Below are positions 1 to 13,700 of a DNA stretch of 64,000 nt, one piece after another. Origin of the DNA: Anarhynchus alexandrinus (Eukaryota > Chordata > Aves > Charadriiformes > Charadriidae); assembly GCA_008711295.1 (NCBI GenBank), contig VUYV01000063.1, positions 564,764 to 628,763 on the forward strand. Reading direction: 5' to 3'. Within the stretch, counting starts at the first letter, position 1. Each line of letters opens with the position of its first letter. The position numbers and the translations under genes were made by a program. The notes under the pieces were generated by a model that did no database searches, was not told where the DNA came from, and saw only the letters and a list, made by a program, of their open reading frames with translations.

Positions 1-1124
1 AGTACAATACTTTCTATGTTGAAATGACATAACAGACTTTCAGAAGGGGATCCTGTCTTTGTAATCGGTATGCTTTCTTGCTTTTTTTCTTTGAAAATAA
101 TTCTTCCATGGGAGCTGAAATTTTCCATGCCTACTTTGAACCAAACAAGGAATTTGATTTATTATTTTGGTTGGTTTCTTTTTACATATGGAAGGCTTTT
201 CACTTTTCTCTGTGAATTTTGGTGTAGTGGAGTAATAATGCTGAAAATGCTATGGAGAGGTTTTTACCATCCCCATAAGAAATAGGACCTTGTGATTTCT
301 CTACATTCTCAGGATGTACGGAGATATAGACCAAAAATATCCTGCATGCAGTTTCCTTTTGTGCTGAGTTCTTCAGGCATAGGAAAGGATCCCGAAATGA
401 GTCCTGAACAAGTTCTGCTGTGGCAGTGGAGCACTCTGCAGAGGCTCCTGAGTTACTCCTGGCTAAGGAAACTGTTCAGTACTGTGTGGTGCTCAAGATG
501 GCACAGCCATGGTTACTTTCAAACCCAAACAAGCTGCCCCCACGGGGCACAGTTGTGCTGTTGTACCACACTGCATGGCATCATTGCTATGCGTTCCCTT
601 TCTGTCCTGTGCCAGCAGTTTTTCTGCCCAAATTTAATATGATCCTTATATTACAACTGCATGACCTCCAGTTCTTTTCCCAAGTTTTTCATTTTAGAGT
701 TTTGTTGAGCTTTTTGTTTCACTTGCTATCAAAGCTCTATTGCTCTATGGTTTTTAATACTTTGTGAGTTTATTTCCCTACGTTAGAAACTGAAGAAAAT
801 TGGTTTTGCTTAAGATATTGCCATCCCTTGTACCAAGATGCTGCTTATTATATGTGAGCTATCAAATTTTAGTGCCTTTCAAAAGATCCTGCAGTAGAAG
901 ATATATGACCTGGCTCTCTATATAGCTGGCTCTAAGTACACAGAGACATTCAATGATGCGGCACTTTCATAACCGTAACCAGAATTTGTAGGTTGTGTGT
1001 TTGTACAGATTACCTAGATGGTTGTCATCTGCCGAGCATCTTCTGGAAAGAAAAACATTTCTTGCTGCAGAGAGTGGAAATAGAATGTCAATATGAGTTG
1101 TTACTTTTTCTTTCATTCATTCAG
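1..1124 (+). other. BCCIP intron, upstream part
   Basis: No BCCIP coding exon could be recognised before 1125. The small open frames here (for example 292-642) have no family signature and no splice context. The stretch is read as intron sequence upstream of the first visible exon. Confidence 0.6.
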
Positions 1125-1217
1125 CAAGCAGAAGTCCAAGAAGACAGTAGTGACGATGATGAAGATGATGATGAAGTCTTTGGTTTTATAAGCTGCTTAA
1201 ACTTAACGGAAAGGAAG
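1125..1217 (+). CDS. BCCIP: BCCIP coding exon a (acidic domain)
   Basis: Follows a pyrimidine-rich acceptor ending CATTCAG at 1118-1124 and ends at AAG before the donor GTTGGT. It codes for a D/E-rich stretch (SSDDDEDDDEVFGF) then LNLTERK. The start is the least certain splice site of the gene, because a second AG lies a few bases downstream. The phase at the 3' end is 0. Confidence 0.85.
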
Positions 1218-4200
1218 GTTGGTATTCCTTATTAACATCTAGACCGTAATAAGTGAGACTGCATCCTGCTTTTCTGCCTTGTATAACAACCCTAGACAGT
1301 CAGATCAGGATTTTGAGTTCCACCATGGAGGACTATGATCTTAAAAGTTGCACATCACTTAGCTTTCTTCTGGATCTAGTCCTGTATGACTTACTGAAGG
1401 TCAAACATAAAGCAAAGAGTGGAATAGAGTTAAAACTAGGTCCAATAAGTAGTTCCAGGGTAACTGAGCTGTCAGCCTCTTGTATTTCTTCACTTTCGTC
1501 TTTCACAGCTTTTGAGTTTTGCTGTTGAGTGTACTGGTGTTGCAGCTCTTAGCTGTGTTCCTGTCCGTTGAGAACCTTTGTTTGCCATCAGCTTCAGGGT
1601 TGGTAAATAATTTCAGAGAAATTGTACAGTGCTTTGGAGACTGCTTAAGGAAATTGCCAGTAGGCCTGTAGAATATTCCCCTGAAGTTCACATTCAAGTT
1701 TGTATTGTATAAGTAATTGTTCTATAATGTAAAGAAAGTATACCTTTTGATTCTAGGGTACACAGTGTGCTGAACAAATCAAAGAACTGATTCTAAGTCG
1801 GTGTGAGAAGAGCTGTGAACAGCATGTAGTTGAACAACTGAATAAGCTCCTAAATGACAGTACTAAGCCTGTGGGTCTTCTACTAAGTGAAAGATTCATT
1901 AATGTTCCACCACAGATTGCTCTGCCCATGCACCAGCAGCTTCAGTAAGTTTGTTTGGGTTTTTTTGACATGATGTTGAATAGTACTTTTTCTTCATATT
2001 TTTTCAAAAATCTTATATACATAGAACTATGTTAAGACAGGTGGTACTATAGATTCAAGTAAGACATGAACAGAAAAAATTATGTTCATCTCGTATAAGT
2101 TCTTTAGTTAAGTTTTTAATATTTTTTGTATTTTTAGGCTTTTCAAACTTTATACTTTAAGATGGAGGAAACAATTTAAGAATATGTGCTGTTCTACTGC
2201 AGAAATAGCCATATGTATGTTGTAGTTTATCTTTGTATTGCAGGTTATTTTCATATTGATCTAGGAAAATTTAAAAGTGAGAACTTTTTATAGCATGCTG
2301 ATAATGAGGAATTTGGATGTTTCTGCTTGTGTGTTAATGTCTGGTTCTGCAATGGAAGATTTGGATTGAAGGACGGTCTTATAAGGTGGATGAGTTCTGG
2401 CCCATGGAAACCATAGGCAGGTTTTTTATTAGTTTCAAGTAAATGAGTGAAGCAGGTTAGGTGCTGGTTGATCTCTACCAATTCATGGATTTATATCACA
2501 GGCTGGGTGACAGCAAGTAAATAAATCCATTGAGATACATCGTTATATTGTTTTAGTCCCATGTTGAGAACAAGGAAATAGTGTTGGATAAGGAACTCCA
2601 GCAATTAAATGAAGATTATTTTTTTTCTTATCTCAACTCACATGAGAGAATAGAAGTTGGATTAAGTTGACTGCTGTCATGGCTCATTTAAACAATATAA
2701 TAGACCTTTAAGGAATACTTTGATCTGAAAGAAAACATACAGATAGGGTTGGTCAGGATGGTTTTTGAAGAAAGAAATGAGGTGCTTGAAGGCCTGGCTT
2801 TGAGGTTTACTGCTAGTACAGCACTTGTCACAACTAAAATTCAGGTCTTGGCCTCTTTGTCTTAAAGGTTTTGCAGTGACAACATGTTTAACACAAAGGT
2901 GAGCAAGAGTATGTTCTCGCTCTTTAGTTATAGTTCCTCATGTGAGTGATAATGCGATGAATTTTCAGGAGAGTTGCACTTAGAATTGTTCCACAGACTC
3001 TCTACCATGAACAAGATTCTGGGGAAAAAAGGGTTATATTGTGAGGTGTGGAAAGACATTGATGTTTTTATTTTTTTAAAGTGCAAATAGTATGTTTAAG
3101 TACTAGGAATACGTGTGTAAAATTTATGTTCTGTGGCACTTCTAAAAGAATAGGCTACAATATGAATATCCTTTATGTACTAATCCATTATAAGGTTTAC
3201 TTATACACTTGTTGAGGGTTTAAATTGTGTATGTGAACATGTATTTTTAAATTGTGTGTGTAAACATTTATGTATCTTTAGGAAAGAGTTGACTGAGGCA
3301 CAGAGAACAAACAAGCCTTGTGGAAAGTGCCACTACTATCTTCTTATCAGCAAGACCTTCACAGAAGCCACAAAGAGCAATTCTAAGAGGAGGGAAGGGA
3401 GAAATCAGCAAAAGGAGGAATTAATGTTTGCAAATGCAGAGGAAGAATTCTTTTATGAGGTAACATATGTGATTCTTTTAATTTAAAATGTTTCTTTTTC
3501 TTTACATTTCAGCAAAGAAGGTGTTTCACCTTAAGTTCAAGTAAAGCTTTTAAAAAAGACATAGTCACTATCTTTTAAATTAAATCCAGCTTTTTTTCGA
3601 GTAGCATTGAGAGATGAGCAAGCAACCTATTTTTGTGCATTGAACACAACACCTTTTGTATTTAGAGATTCATGGAGAGGTGTGCCATCCATAAATCCAA
3701 ATTATTAAATTAATCCTCTGTGTTGGCATGAATTTACCAATATGTTATTTGTATTGGGTCACAATAAACCTGACTATAAGATGGTATGGTGTAGATTCGA
3801 CCTGTGGCAGCATTACTACCTTGTAGGGTCTCCAGTGCTATGACGATCATGGAAAAATTCAAAGAATACCTGCAATAAGCAGAGACTTTAGGGGGAAGAT
3901 CAGATGTTACTTTGTCTTGCGGCCAGTGTCTTGGCTTCAAAGAATTAGCAAGCTTCATCTCTTATAGCAGTACTGAAGACATAGAATTGAATGTAGTAAT
4001 TGTCAGACTTGTTGAAATACTGTGAATGAAATATCCACATTTTTACGATGAACAAATGGTAATAAATCTGGATATTGAATTTAGCAGAATGTCCCAGGCC
4101 TTCTGAGTTTACAGAAGATTGAAATTCCTTTTGTTTGGGGAACAGTGCGGTTCTCTTCTCTAAATTGAGTAATAAGAAATGTGACAGACTTGTTAAATGG

Positions 4201-7129
4201 CTGTGTCAGCTGAACAGAGAAGTCTGACTGTGGGAGTGTGAATGGCGGGAAGTGCAGGTTAGCTTCAATATGTCAGTGAGATTCAAGCTAATGTGATTTA
4301 CATCAAAAGTGGTGCTCAGGAGTGGCAGCTCAAACAACAGGTAGTAACTTGCAAGGGTGCTCTAACTTGATCATGTGTCAGGGCTTTAAGCACTTAGAAG
4401 AATAAAAATTCAAAAGAATGCAGAGGAATCTCTGTTGTTAGAGTCTTGATGAGCACCTGCAATGCATGTTAATACTTAAATACACAGATCTCTTTTCCTC
4501 CCCCCTACATAGTTAGTCCTGTGTCAGAAAAAAACAGCTGTTGAGGCTTTATTTAGATTTAGTAATGCAGTTAAATGCATTTCTCTGAGATCTCCTCCCA
4601 AGAAAAGTAACAGATGCAAACATAACTCTGCATTTGCGGCGTCGTCGTATTATGTGAAAGCTGATTTCCTTTCGGATACCTGTTAACTATAAAAAATGCT
4701 TAGAATAAAAAACTTTTGAAGATCCAAATAAGTAGCTATCACTTCCCTTTTCTGTCTCTGTTTGACAAGTATATTTATAAAAAGTGCTAAAATGATGAAA
4801 ATAGAACTTCCTGTTTCCAGAGGCAACCTGTCTACACAATTAGGCTGGTCCCAAAACAAATCAGGAGAGGGGAAGATGCAGGAAATTAAATTAAAAATGT
4901 ACTTTGAAATGCAAGGAATTTTTCAATGCTTTTTATTTTTTTCAAAGCTTTAAAAATATTATTCTACAATATTATTGCTTTGTCAAGAGCATATTATTTT
5001 TCATTTCTGGCAGCGCCTACAGTATAAAGTACATGCATCATATGGTTAATGGAAAGGTTCCTATGTGTAATCATTCATGACATTCTCTGTTAGAGGCTAT
5101 GATATGGCTGTAATTTTATTTCTTGGGAAGAAGAAAAATGTAAGTGGGGGAATTCATTGTTAGCTGTAGGGAATACTGTTGTAGCCTCTATGCAGTAACA
5201 AGTTTGGGATTTTCTTTTTGTGTTCCTGTCAGAGCAGCTTTACCAAATGAACTTGAACTCTATGTAAACATGTTATTGAAAAACCGAAGGGGAGAAGCCT
5301 GTGATGCCTGTGTGTCCATGGGTGTTCTGTTCTAGAAGGCCTATTTTGTATTTATCTCTGTTTTGTTATTTTGAGTGGCATTTTAAAGACTAATTGTGTG
5401 CTTTTATCTAAATTACAATAATTTTCAACTCAAGTGGATAGAGTCAAACTGAACATGCTTTTAGTTTTAGCAGTCTTTCTAGTGTTTTTAACAAATTCGT
5501 TTTAAACATTGTGGAGGATATTATATTAAGTTCGTCTCTGTACTTAATAATGTATATGGGTTAAATTAGTGTTGGAGTGTATATCCTCCCTGATCACACA
5601 TAACGTTAATTAGATTGCCATAAAATAGTATTAAATGTGGTGAGGCAGACACTTAGAGCCAAATAAAACAGAGAGATGCCTTTTTGCACTTGTCAGTTCT
5701 CTGTGCTTTATTCTGTTCCTTAAAATGTTATTGAGGAAGCAGAAGAAAAGTTCCATTATAACCAGACTTGGAATTGATTAAAGGCTTAGGGCAAAGCCAC
5801 TCAATTTGATGGTTCTTCCAAAACTAAATTTACAACTTTGAGACACTGTTAGTAAATAGCAAACCTAAAAGGAGACTGGATCTTAAGTTTCCCTGCAAAG
5901 GGAAGGGGTTAGATAAGTTTTTCTACTTAGGAGTTCGGTTCATACTTCCTAATCTGACTTGTGTGAGAACTAGAAATATTTGTTAGGTAAGTTTTTCTTA
6001 TCCATCAGGCATTTTGTCTGGGAAAGCTAGTAAAAAGGGACTGGTCTATCCGTATGCAGTATGTATCACTGAAAAGAGATCATACACATTATGGACGCCT
6101 ACCTATTTGAAGAAGCAACCTTTATAAATATGCCTTTCAGCGGCTCCGTCCATCTAGAGACTTTCCAACGGCTTTTTGAAATTCTGCTCAGGATTCATAT
6201 TAGTGCCCATCCCCTTAATATATAATTTCTACTGGCAGTATGAAAGACAGGATTACTGTACCACATAATCTTACAGTTAGGTTAATTTTTAGGCCTCAAC
6301 AGTTTTAGAGTAGGCCACGAAAAGGGCAGAGCCTGTTCATTGCAGCAGGCCTTCCACATGTTGCCCACACCAAGCTGTCATCTTTAACGTAGGCTCTATT
6401 CTACCTGCATTCTCTCATTGTTCCTTTTGTCTGCATTTTGGCTGATCTGCTAATTCTTAAAACTACACAGCTAGTGGTTTGCTCTTGTTCCAGGGTTGAA
6501 GGTCTATTAAGAGCCTGATACTCCTGTTATTGGTCAAGGATCCCTGCTAGTTGGCACAATAGCTTCTAAGGGTCGGCATTCCTTGATGTGATAATATGGA
6601 ATGAGATGCTGTCTTAAAACCATCTAAAATGAGGCACAATAAGCATATAAAAGGGGCACTGATTTTTGGGTTTTTTTTTCCCCTCCTCTTAGGTCTCTTT
6701 TCTGATAACAAAATATAATGATAGCAGTCATTTGAGAATTTAATATGAATTATATAAATTCTGTGAAAAGCAAATAGTTTAAGGCACTTAATAGTGGGTT
6801 GTCTTGTAGGTTTTTTTGGTGGGCCTTTTGAGAGGGAAGAAGATAACTTCTTAATAAGCATGTGCATAACAGTGGGTTTTTTTACTTTGTTTAGATGATG
6901 TATTATCTTCATGCTAATTAAAAATGTTATTCTTAATGCATTTATTTCTGTTGTTTAGAAAGCCCTTCTGAAGTTCAACTACTCTGTGCAAGAGGAAAGC
7001 GACACCTGTTTGGGTGGCAGATGGTCCTTTGATGATGTACCAATGAAACCTTTGCGGACTGTTATGATAGTTCCAGCTGATGGAATTAATGTAATTATGG
7101 ATAAACTCAAAGACTATCTCTCACTATGA
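1125..7129 (+). CDS. BCCIP: BCCIP, BRCA2 and CDKN1A interacting protein (3' part, four coding exons)
   Basis: Four exons joined by GT-AG introns (1125-1217, 1757-1944, 3282-3459, 6959-7129) give 630 nt, about 209 C-terminal residues plus stop; the family protein is about 310-320 residues, so the N-terminal third lies upstream of the window. Diagnostic segments are an acidic run followed by EVFGFISCLNLTERK, then STKPVGLLLSERFINVPPQ, NKPCGKCHYYLLISKTF, MFANAEEEFFYE and DTCLGGRWSFDDVP. The last exon corresponds to the C-terminus common across animals (BCCIP-beta type), not the alternative human alpha end. By family knowledge BCCIP is a nuclear protein that binds BRCA2 and p21, acts in recombination and cell-cycle control, and is linked to ribosome biogenesis. 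It converges on DHX32, the same arrangement I recall in human. No breaks are seen. Recognition is from memory of the family, not from a search. Confidence 0.95.
1757..1944 (+). CDS. BCCIP: BCCIP coding exon b
   Basis: The acceptor TTCTAG is at 1751-1756 and the donor GTAAGT starts at 1945. It begins GTQCAEQIKEL and ends in the Q-L-Q segment, with the last codon split CA|G into the next exon. It contains LLLSERFINVPPQIALPM, the most conserved block of the family. Confidence 0.93.
1945..3281 (+). other. BCCIP intron (1.3 kb)
   Basis: AT-rich sequence between clear donor and acceptor sites. No exon, repeat family or RNA gene was recognised in it. Confidence 0.7.
3282..3459 (+). CDS. BCCIP: BCCIP coding exon c
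   Basis: The acceptor CTTTAG ends at 3281 and the donor GTAACA starts at 3460. It codes for KELTEAQRTNKPCGKCHYY and continues through a basic, low-complexity lysine/arginine patch to MFANAEEEFFYE. Phase 0 at the 3' end joins directly to the last exon. Confidence 0.93.
3460..6958 (+). other. BCCIP intron (3.5 kb)
   Basis: AT-rich intron between phase-0 splice sites. No mobile element or additional exon was recognised. Short open frames on either strand look random. Confidence 0.7.
6959..7129 (+). CDS. BCCIP: BCCIP terminal coding exon with stop
   Basis: The acceptor TGTTTAG ends at 6958. The exon codes for KALLKFNYSVQEESDTCLGG and ends DKLKDYLSL with TGA at 7127-7129. It lies 3.5 kb from the previous exon. 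Confidence 0.94.
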   Translation, partial: KALLKFNYSVQEESDTCLGGRWSFDDVPMKPLRTVMIVPADGINVIMDKLKDYLSL

Positions 7130-7370
7130 ACTTGCCTACAAACACTGTTTTTTTATAAAGCAGCCATGCAGAACGATGACTTCACAATATTTCCAGAAGA
7201 ATGCTGTTGAGTTAATGGTTTCGTACTGCTCAAATGCTTCCTCTGTACATTTAGAAGACAAATAGGTGGTACAACTAAAAATATCCATCAAATTAATATT
7301 TTTAAATACTGTATCTTATTATACTTTGGTATCATCATTAAGCAGTCAATAAAAACCCAATATTACAAGA
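7130..7370 (+). terminator. BCCIP: BCCIP 3' UTR and polyadenylation signal
   Basis: After the stop codon about 220 nt of AT-rich 3' UTR lead to a canonical AATAAA at 7348-7353, with cleavage expected roughly 10-25 nt later. This leaves little room before the convergent DHX32 stop at 7604, so the two transcripts may overlap at their 3' ends. Confidence 0.75.
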
Positions 7371-7562
7371 AAACCTGAATATCTGCTCAATATGTTTTTA
7401 ACCAAAACTAAATCGTATATTTTTGTTATGAAATAATGCATGCAACTCCTTTTGTTAAGAAAAGTGCATTTTCTAAATGTTTCTTCTGTTAAGTATGTTT
7501 ATGTCAAAAGTTCAAAAAAGTTACATGGGGTTAAGATGCAGATGTATATTGCATATACTGTT

Positions 7563-7568
7563 TTTATT
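7563..7568 (-). terminator. DHX32: possible DHX32 polyadenylation signal
   Basis: AATAAA on the minus strand, 36-41 nt after the stop codon. It would give a very short 3' UTR. Signals further into the BCCIP 3' region may be used instead. Confidence 0.35.
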
Positions 7569-7603
7569 TATATTTGTCCAATATATGATAGTTCAGTCTA
7601 AAA

Positions 7604-7796
7604 TCACTGAATAATACATCTTTGTTCAGTGGAAGTTTGGGGAAATTTTTCATTTTCTTTGCTGTCATTGTTAGTTTTCTGTTCCTCCTTCATGGTTGAA
7701 ACAGGTGACAAGTGATTGATCACTTCCTGCAGAATATCCTTACTTTCACTAGGAGGAAGATTGCTAAAATAATACTGAGGTACCAGCTCCACGAAT
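7604..7796 (-). CDS. DHX32: DHX32 terminal coding exon with stop
   Basis: The acceptor CTCACCAG precedes [20 protein letters not shown]. The exon ends in a variable polar tail (TEQRCIIQ) with TGA at 7604-7606. Confidence 0.95.
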
Positions 7797-10700
7797 CTGG
7801 TGAGGAAATAAGACAAAACGTTATTATTTTTTTTTTAATTGAATTTTGAAATGTTTGAATAGCTATTTCCAGGCTTGTACAAAAGACACTAGCAACATGC
7901 TGATGCATACAGCAATAAAGTTGGTATTTCAACTCAGAACCAAAGCTCTCTGCAAGATGTGGTAATAGTTTGTGCTTTCAGTAGACTTGCACTTAATGTA
8001 CTCAGTCTACACTTCAGGTGATTGTTGTTCAGTTCTCAATGCTGCAGATGGTATTAAATAGTAATTTTTCTGGATTTGAACATACTTTTGGTTAACTAAA
8101 ATTATGAAAAAAGCTTTCTTATAAACATTGGAAATAGAAAAGATAGGATAGTGAAATGTATATTCTTGATGTAAAGAGATCTTTGCAGAAGGAAGACTGT
8201 AGTCTTTTCTTAAATCCATAAACATTTGATATGGTACGATTTAGCTGGCTGGGTATATAAAACATGCCGAGAAAAAGATTTGCTGGAAAATAGCTTTTCA
8301 GGGAACAAAGAAATTTCCAGCTAGATTAATCTATGAGTACACTGCTGTGTTAACTCTTCCTTGGGTTTTTTTTCTGTATATTTTACCTTATAAGAAACTT
8401 TTGCTACTTGTAAGGTGCTTTTTCAATGGATGAATTGATTACAGTTACAGTGGCAGACATTGAGATTTACTTCAGTACCTGAACAGACCAGCACACATTA
8501 GGAAATACAAAAGGCTGACCTAAGTGATGTTTTGTTTTGCATTAAAAGAATAGTGAGGGCGTGAGATCACAGTTCTTCCCTTTTTTAATAGTTCTGAGCT
8601 CTAATGCAGTAAGTGTTCTGAATGAAAATGAAGACGTCAAGCAAAGCTACACACAGTGACAGAACAATACTGGCAACAAAGAAATAAAATTTATTCCACA
8701 TATGTTCCCTAGTGAATATAAAAAGTGTGAAACCCAACAATTTCTTCACCCTTCCAGTGATGCCAGCTCCTCTTGCTTGATTAGGTATGAAGATTGTCCT
8801 TTTGTCTTATGCTAATTTTACTGATTTTTTTTTTTTTAAATTTTTCTTTTTAAACCTACATCCCTACCTAGGGTGAATCAGTTATGCTTGGAATAATTTC
8901 TCTACAGAACCAGAAGATAGCTACTTTTATGTCAGAGATAAAGGAAAGGGAGAAGATGACTGGAGTTGACTTCTCCAAGCTCTTGATGTACACACGCACC
9001 CTTACCCTGTTTGTGACTTAACCCCATTTGTGGCTTTTGTGGTAGAGGTATGAGTGAACAGTTTCACCATTGTTAACTTACAGATCAGGTGATATCTCAG
9101 AGACGACTCTGATGGAATTGTCTTCCGATATACTAAACTCGTGGAATAAAACCCACTCAGGAATCTTTCTGGTGTTATAATAGGATGAGAAAGGATGAAG
9201 CTGGGCCACTTGTCTGTGTGTTAACATTAAGTAGTTACCTGAGCCATCTACATCACGAGCGATCTAAAAAAAAAAAATAATAATGCAAAGAGTTATCCAT
9301 TAATTAATTGAAAGTACAAGATGCAGAGATCAGTGTTTGCCTATTATATTAAAACCAGGAATTAAACTTGTATTCAGATACTTTCAACAGGAGAGCCTGA
9401 CCTCTTCCCAAATTTCTGTGGGAAAGCTAGGGACTGGACACTATGAAATGAGGCTTAGACTTAAAGAAAATGTTGATCTGTATATTTGAAAGGAAACTGC
9501 AACAAATGAGGGCAGGCTTATACAGTAAATGTCTGAACTTGGGTTTGAAGGGTCTGTGTGAAAACAGATGTATTCTTAAAGAATTGTAATATTTTAAAAT
9601 ACAATGTTTGGCAGGGCATTTTAAGTAGTGTAGCTTGGAGGGGTCATTCTTGTATTTAAGTGGAGCATATTGATGTGAAGGAAAGCGTGTTTCAAATGGG
9701 AATAAATTAATCCTTGTTTATATTTACAATTACAGTTAAAGTACCTCATTTGGTTGAGATTAAGAAAGCTGTATATTATGTATACCTAAACATATTCAAC
9801 AAGTCAATTCTCTGTTTCCAGGGTATTTTCACAAATATAGCTACAAAAAGGAAATAAGGTCTGAGAGAATATTAAAAGTTAAAGAGTTTTTTGAGGTAAA
9901 AGAGTTCTTTGAGTGAAAGGCATATTGACAGTTTTCCTCTTGCAGTGAAGTGTGTAGACTTCATGCTGTGATAGCTGAACCCCAGAGAGAAAACTGGAAT
10001 TGGCAGAAGTGTTTGTCTGATACACTGTGGTAAAAATGGCTTTTATCCTTTCTGATGATCAAAAGATTTCACTACCTAACTTAAGTTCTCTGGAAGCATT
10101 CTACATAAGTTAACAATGCAGTAAGATGAAACCACAATATTTTTCCTTACGTGCATAAAGTAACCAGATAAGAGAGATTTCTTAATGCTTAGTATATTTT
10201 CTTTTGATCCAAAGTCCGGTTCTGAAATGGGAAGTTCAATACGCTTCATAATCTCTACTAGTTCGGCTCTGATAATTTCTGCCATCCTCAGTGCAGAACA
10301 GCTTAGAAAATAATCACGACACCATTTCTCATTACTGTAGTCTGTGGAGGAAAAAACAGTATTTTGGCTTAAAGCAAAGTCTGACTGATAGGTACTATCC
10401 ACAGAGATACTGCTCTGTAAAATGCTTTTTGACTGGTGCAATAGATTAAAAACATTTTGGAGTGAGTAGCTGTGTCAGAGCTGTCCAAAATTCTGATAAC
10501 GAGAGGCATATGGACAGCTTAGTCTCATTGATGTTGCTTGTAAAGTGAGTGGGTAATACTTGATATCGTTACTTAGCTTTATAGAATTTTAGCTTTATCT
10601 TTCTGAATAAAAATATTCAAAATCCCTTATTTGGTCTGTAAAAAGTAATAGTTTCAAATAGAATGAACAGCAACTCTATTTTCAGGCTTTCTGGATTCAG

Positions 10701-13700
10701 GCCAGGATATGGAACTGAAATCACATTTGTAGTGCTGGTGATGATCCTGCATGCTGATAAAGGGCAGACCTCTTGGACCTCTCTTCAGCATTCAGCATGA
10801 CTGAACGTGAAGCAATCCTACTGTCCTGTCCTAATTTTTTATTTGGTATATGCAAATATATCACTGCAGTGTCTAAATAGTGGATTCAGGCTAAGCAAAC
10901 CTGAGCAAGATGTTTGAGCACAGGAAAATGCTGTGAAGAGCTTTTGTTTGCTGTGCAGTCCCCTGGCTTTTATTTGGTTTCCTGTAAATGTAAACTTTAC
11001 TACTTTCAATTTTTCCCCTTAAGCTTTCCTTTTAGTTGACAGCTATCAGAAAAACACCAGAATTGTTAGGATGCTGGTGGAATCAAGTCATTTCACATAG
11101 TAAACCTGGATTATGTGCTCTTACAGGAGGAACCATCTTTCTGGTTTTGAACAATGTCACTTTAAATGACAATAGTAATAGTGCTGACGTATCCTTGTTA
11201 GAAGAGGCATGGTGTTCTAAGCCACTTTCAATTAGTTATAAACTTTAACTAATACTTGTTTGTAGTGGCTACTAACTTAGGTTTTTCTTCTCTCTGCAAA
11301 TTAGCAATTCTAGAAAGAATAATTCAAAAAGGGTTTACGAACTAAATGCCAATAATGTGGGGGTTTTGTTTTGTTTTTTTCCAAATTGGTTACAATGTCC
11401 TTCATTTTGTCTGGTATGGGTACACTTACATTGGCTTGCGGCGTTTGCACTAGCTTCCTTGAAGGCGTTGAAGACATTGATAAGAGTAAAGTGATCTCCT
11501 GCAGGGTGTGAGAATTTTCGCCAGCAAGTAAAAGCAATCTCTTCTGTTCCAGGAGGTGCGTGTAAGAAGCAATTAGGAGCTTAGAAAAAAATCAAGCTAG
11601 TGGTTATTAAGACACATAGGTGCATGCACAAATCATAACTCCACTGATATTTTTGTTTTTTTCCCTTTAATCTTCAGTGTTGGATGGCTGCTGAAGAACT
11701 GAATCTCTTGCATTCACTAAGGTTTTATTTATACGGATGTTCTTTCAATCTCTTCTTTAGTTAATGTGTGCTGTAAACACAAGAGAAACTGAAAAGCTTT
11801 TTCCTAGACTGATGCCAAAAATGCTTCATAATGGCATGATCCAATATATCCAGAATCCAAGCATATGGTTACTTTAATATAGAAGGAAACTAGATCTATG
11901 GATGTAGTGCCTTAATTTGCTCCTATATGTTGAAATTTGTGCCTTCCAGTGCATTTTACTTCTGTTGTGTACTACATAATTGTGTCTTTTGAGATGGTTG
12001 AGCTTTTTAAAAACTAGAGTGCCTATGCTCGATTGTTTACCTTTGTTCTATGTGCTTAAAAATTTTATCACAAGTTTAGGCCCACTATTAAAAATCAAGT
12101 CAGCTTGCGCATAAAATCAATCTCTTCTGTAAGGAGAAGAACTGGTGCAGCTTGGTATCCTGTGGGTTCGTGTCCTTGCTGCCTACAACTCCTCACCAAT
12201 TTCTGGGTATTCCCTCTGGGCACAGCAGAGTAATGCCATGCCAAAACAGTCTCTACAGGCAAGGTTAAGCTGTGGGCGTTGAGCACAACTCTCAAGCATT
12301 GGTTCTGTACTAGGGTTATTTATGCCTTAAAACCAGTTGCATAGTGCTATATGATGAGGAGGATGGTGGGGAGAGAAGTGAGACAGGTAAATATTGCTGA
12401 AGGCAACACCATTATGTAGTACTGAGACCTGAAAGAGTCTAAGTCTAGCCCTGTCCTGCACTATCTGGTGGGATCCTGAGAAGTCATTGCCATTATTTGC
12501 TATTTGAACTTCTTCTGGAGTCACCCCCCCTCTCAGTTATCCTAAAATCTTTGATTTTGTGCATCTTTGATGTATTAAGATTTCAATAGCAGCTTTCATA
12601 GAATGAATAGGTTTTAAATATCTGGGGTTTCTTTGTCGGCTTGAAAGGTTTGTCATATCAAATGGAAGAAGTTGTATAGTTAACAACCTTCTAATATGAA
12701 TGTTCTTGCTCCAGACTTCACGTGTCCCGTGTTTGGGGCCAGCTGGTTTGTCTCACAGTGCCATGTAGGAGCAGAGTGATGATCCATCAGGACAGAACAA
12801 CATGGATACTTAAGGTTATGTTAGTTTTATGAAATATTTAAAGTGGAGAAGCAAGATCAGAAAGTAATTCTTTGTAGGTCAACAGTTCAATACTGTTTAT
12901 AATTAGAACTTCCCCTAATTTGCTGCTTCAGTCTGTAACAAATGTACATGAATATGAGATAAGAAAGTTCATTTTGAAGGGATGTTCTGTGTATGCTTTC
13001 TGACAAAAGGTTGGAAGTTAATGGGGCATCTGAAGCATGGAATTGGAGTGCTACTTATGAATTCATTACTTGTGTTTCATTGCATGCTTAAAGTAAAGAC
13101 TTAAACAGCCAAAGATATTCATTTACTTGAAATAAGCAGGATGTGAATAACAAAAGTTTGCCTTTGGGTTGCCCTTGTGAATAGACTTCGAAAGAGTCTA
13201 CGTGGATTTGGCAGGTGGCACAAGCCATGCAGTAAGACATTATTTATGAGTACCTGTTACCATGGCCGCGATGGTGAGCATTTCATCAACGCACTCAAAT
13301 TCACACGAAGCCAGAATTGACTTGGACAGTTGTGGATCCAGGGGAAATTCTGACATAATAATTCCAAATTCAGAGAGGTTTCCGTCATTGTCCAGGGCTG
13401 CTAGATAATCAAGATCTTCCAAAGCCTGCATCAGGCTTTCAGGAGCTAATAAAAAGGAAAGATAATTCAAATTCTTGAGAATGGCTACGTATAAACAAAT
13501 GCCTGAATTCACATTATAATATTTCAGTTGTATATTTCCTATGTGAAAATCATAGAAGTCAGCTTCTATCATTTGACAACTGGCAAGAAGAAAAAGTAAT
13601 AAATTAGATGAACAGAAGGCTGACAACGATCTGGAGGAAGAAAATAAGGGGTGAAAATTAAAGGGCTGCCAATAACTTTGTTGATCTTTTTTCTGTCAGA

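Larger units (their letters stand above)
7797..13253 (-). other. DHX32 introns between exons 7 and 11
   Basis: Introns 7797-9081, 9264-10150, 10342-11429 and 11580-13253 contain AT-rich sequence. No CR1, LTR or RNA gene was recognised in them. Confidence 0.7.

Noticed and set aside
292..767. Overlapping open frames of about 115 codons upstream of the first visible BCCIP exon
   Set aside because: No similarity to BCCIP or another family, two frames overlap each other, and no splice context; typical random frames in intron DNA.
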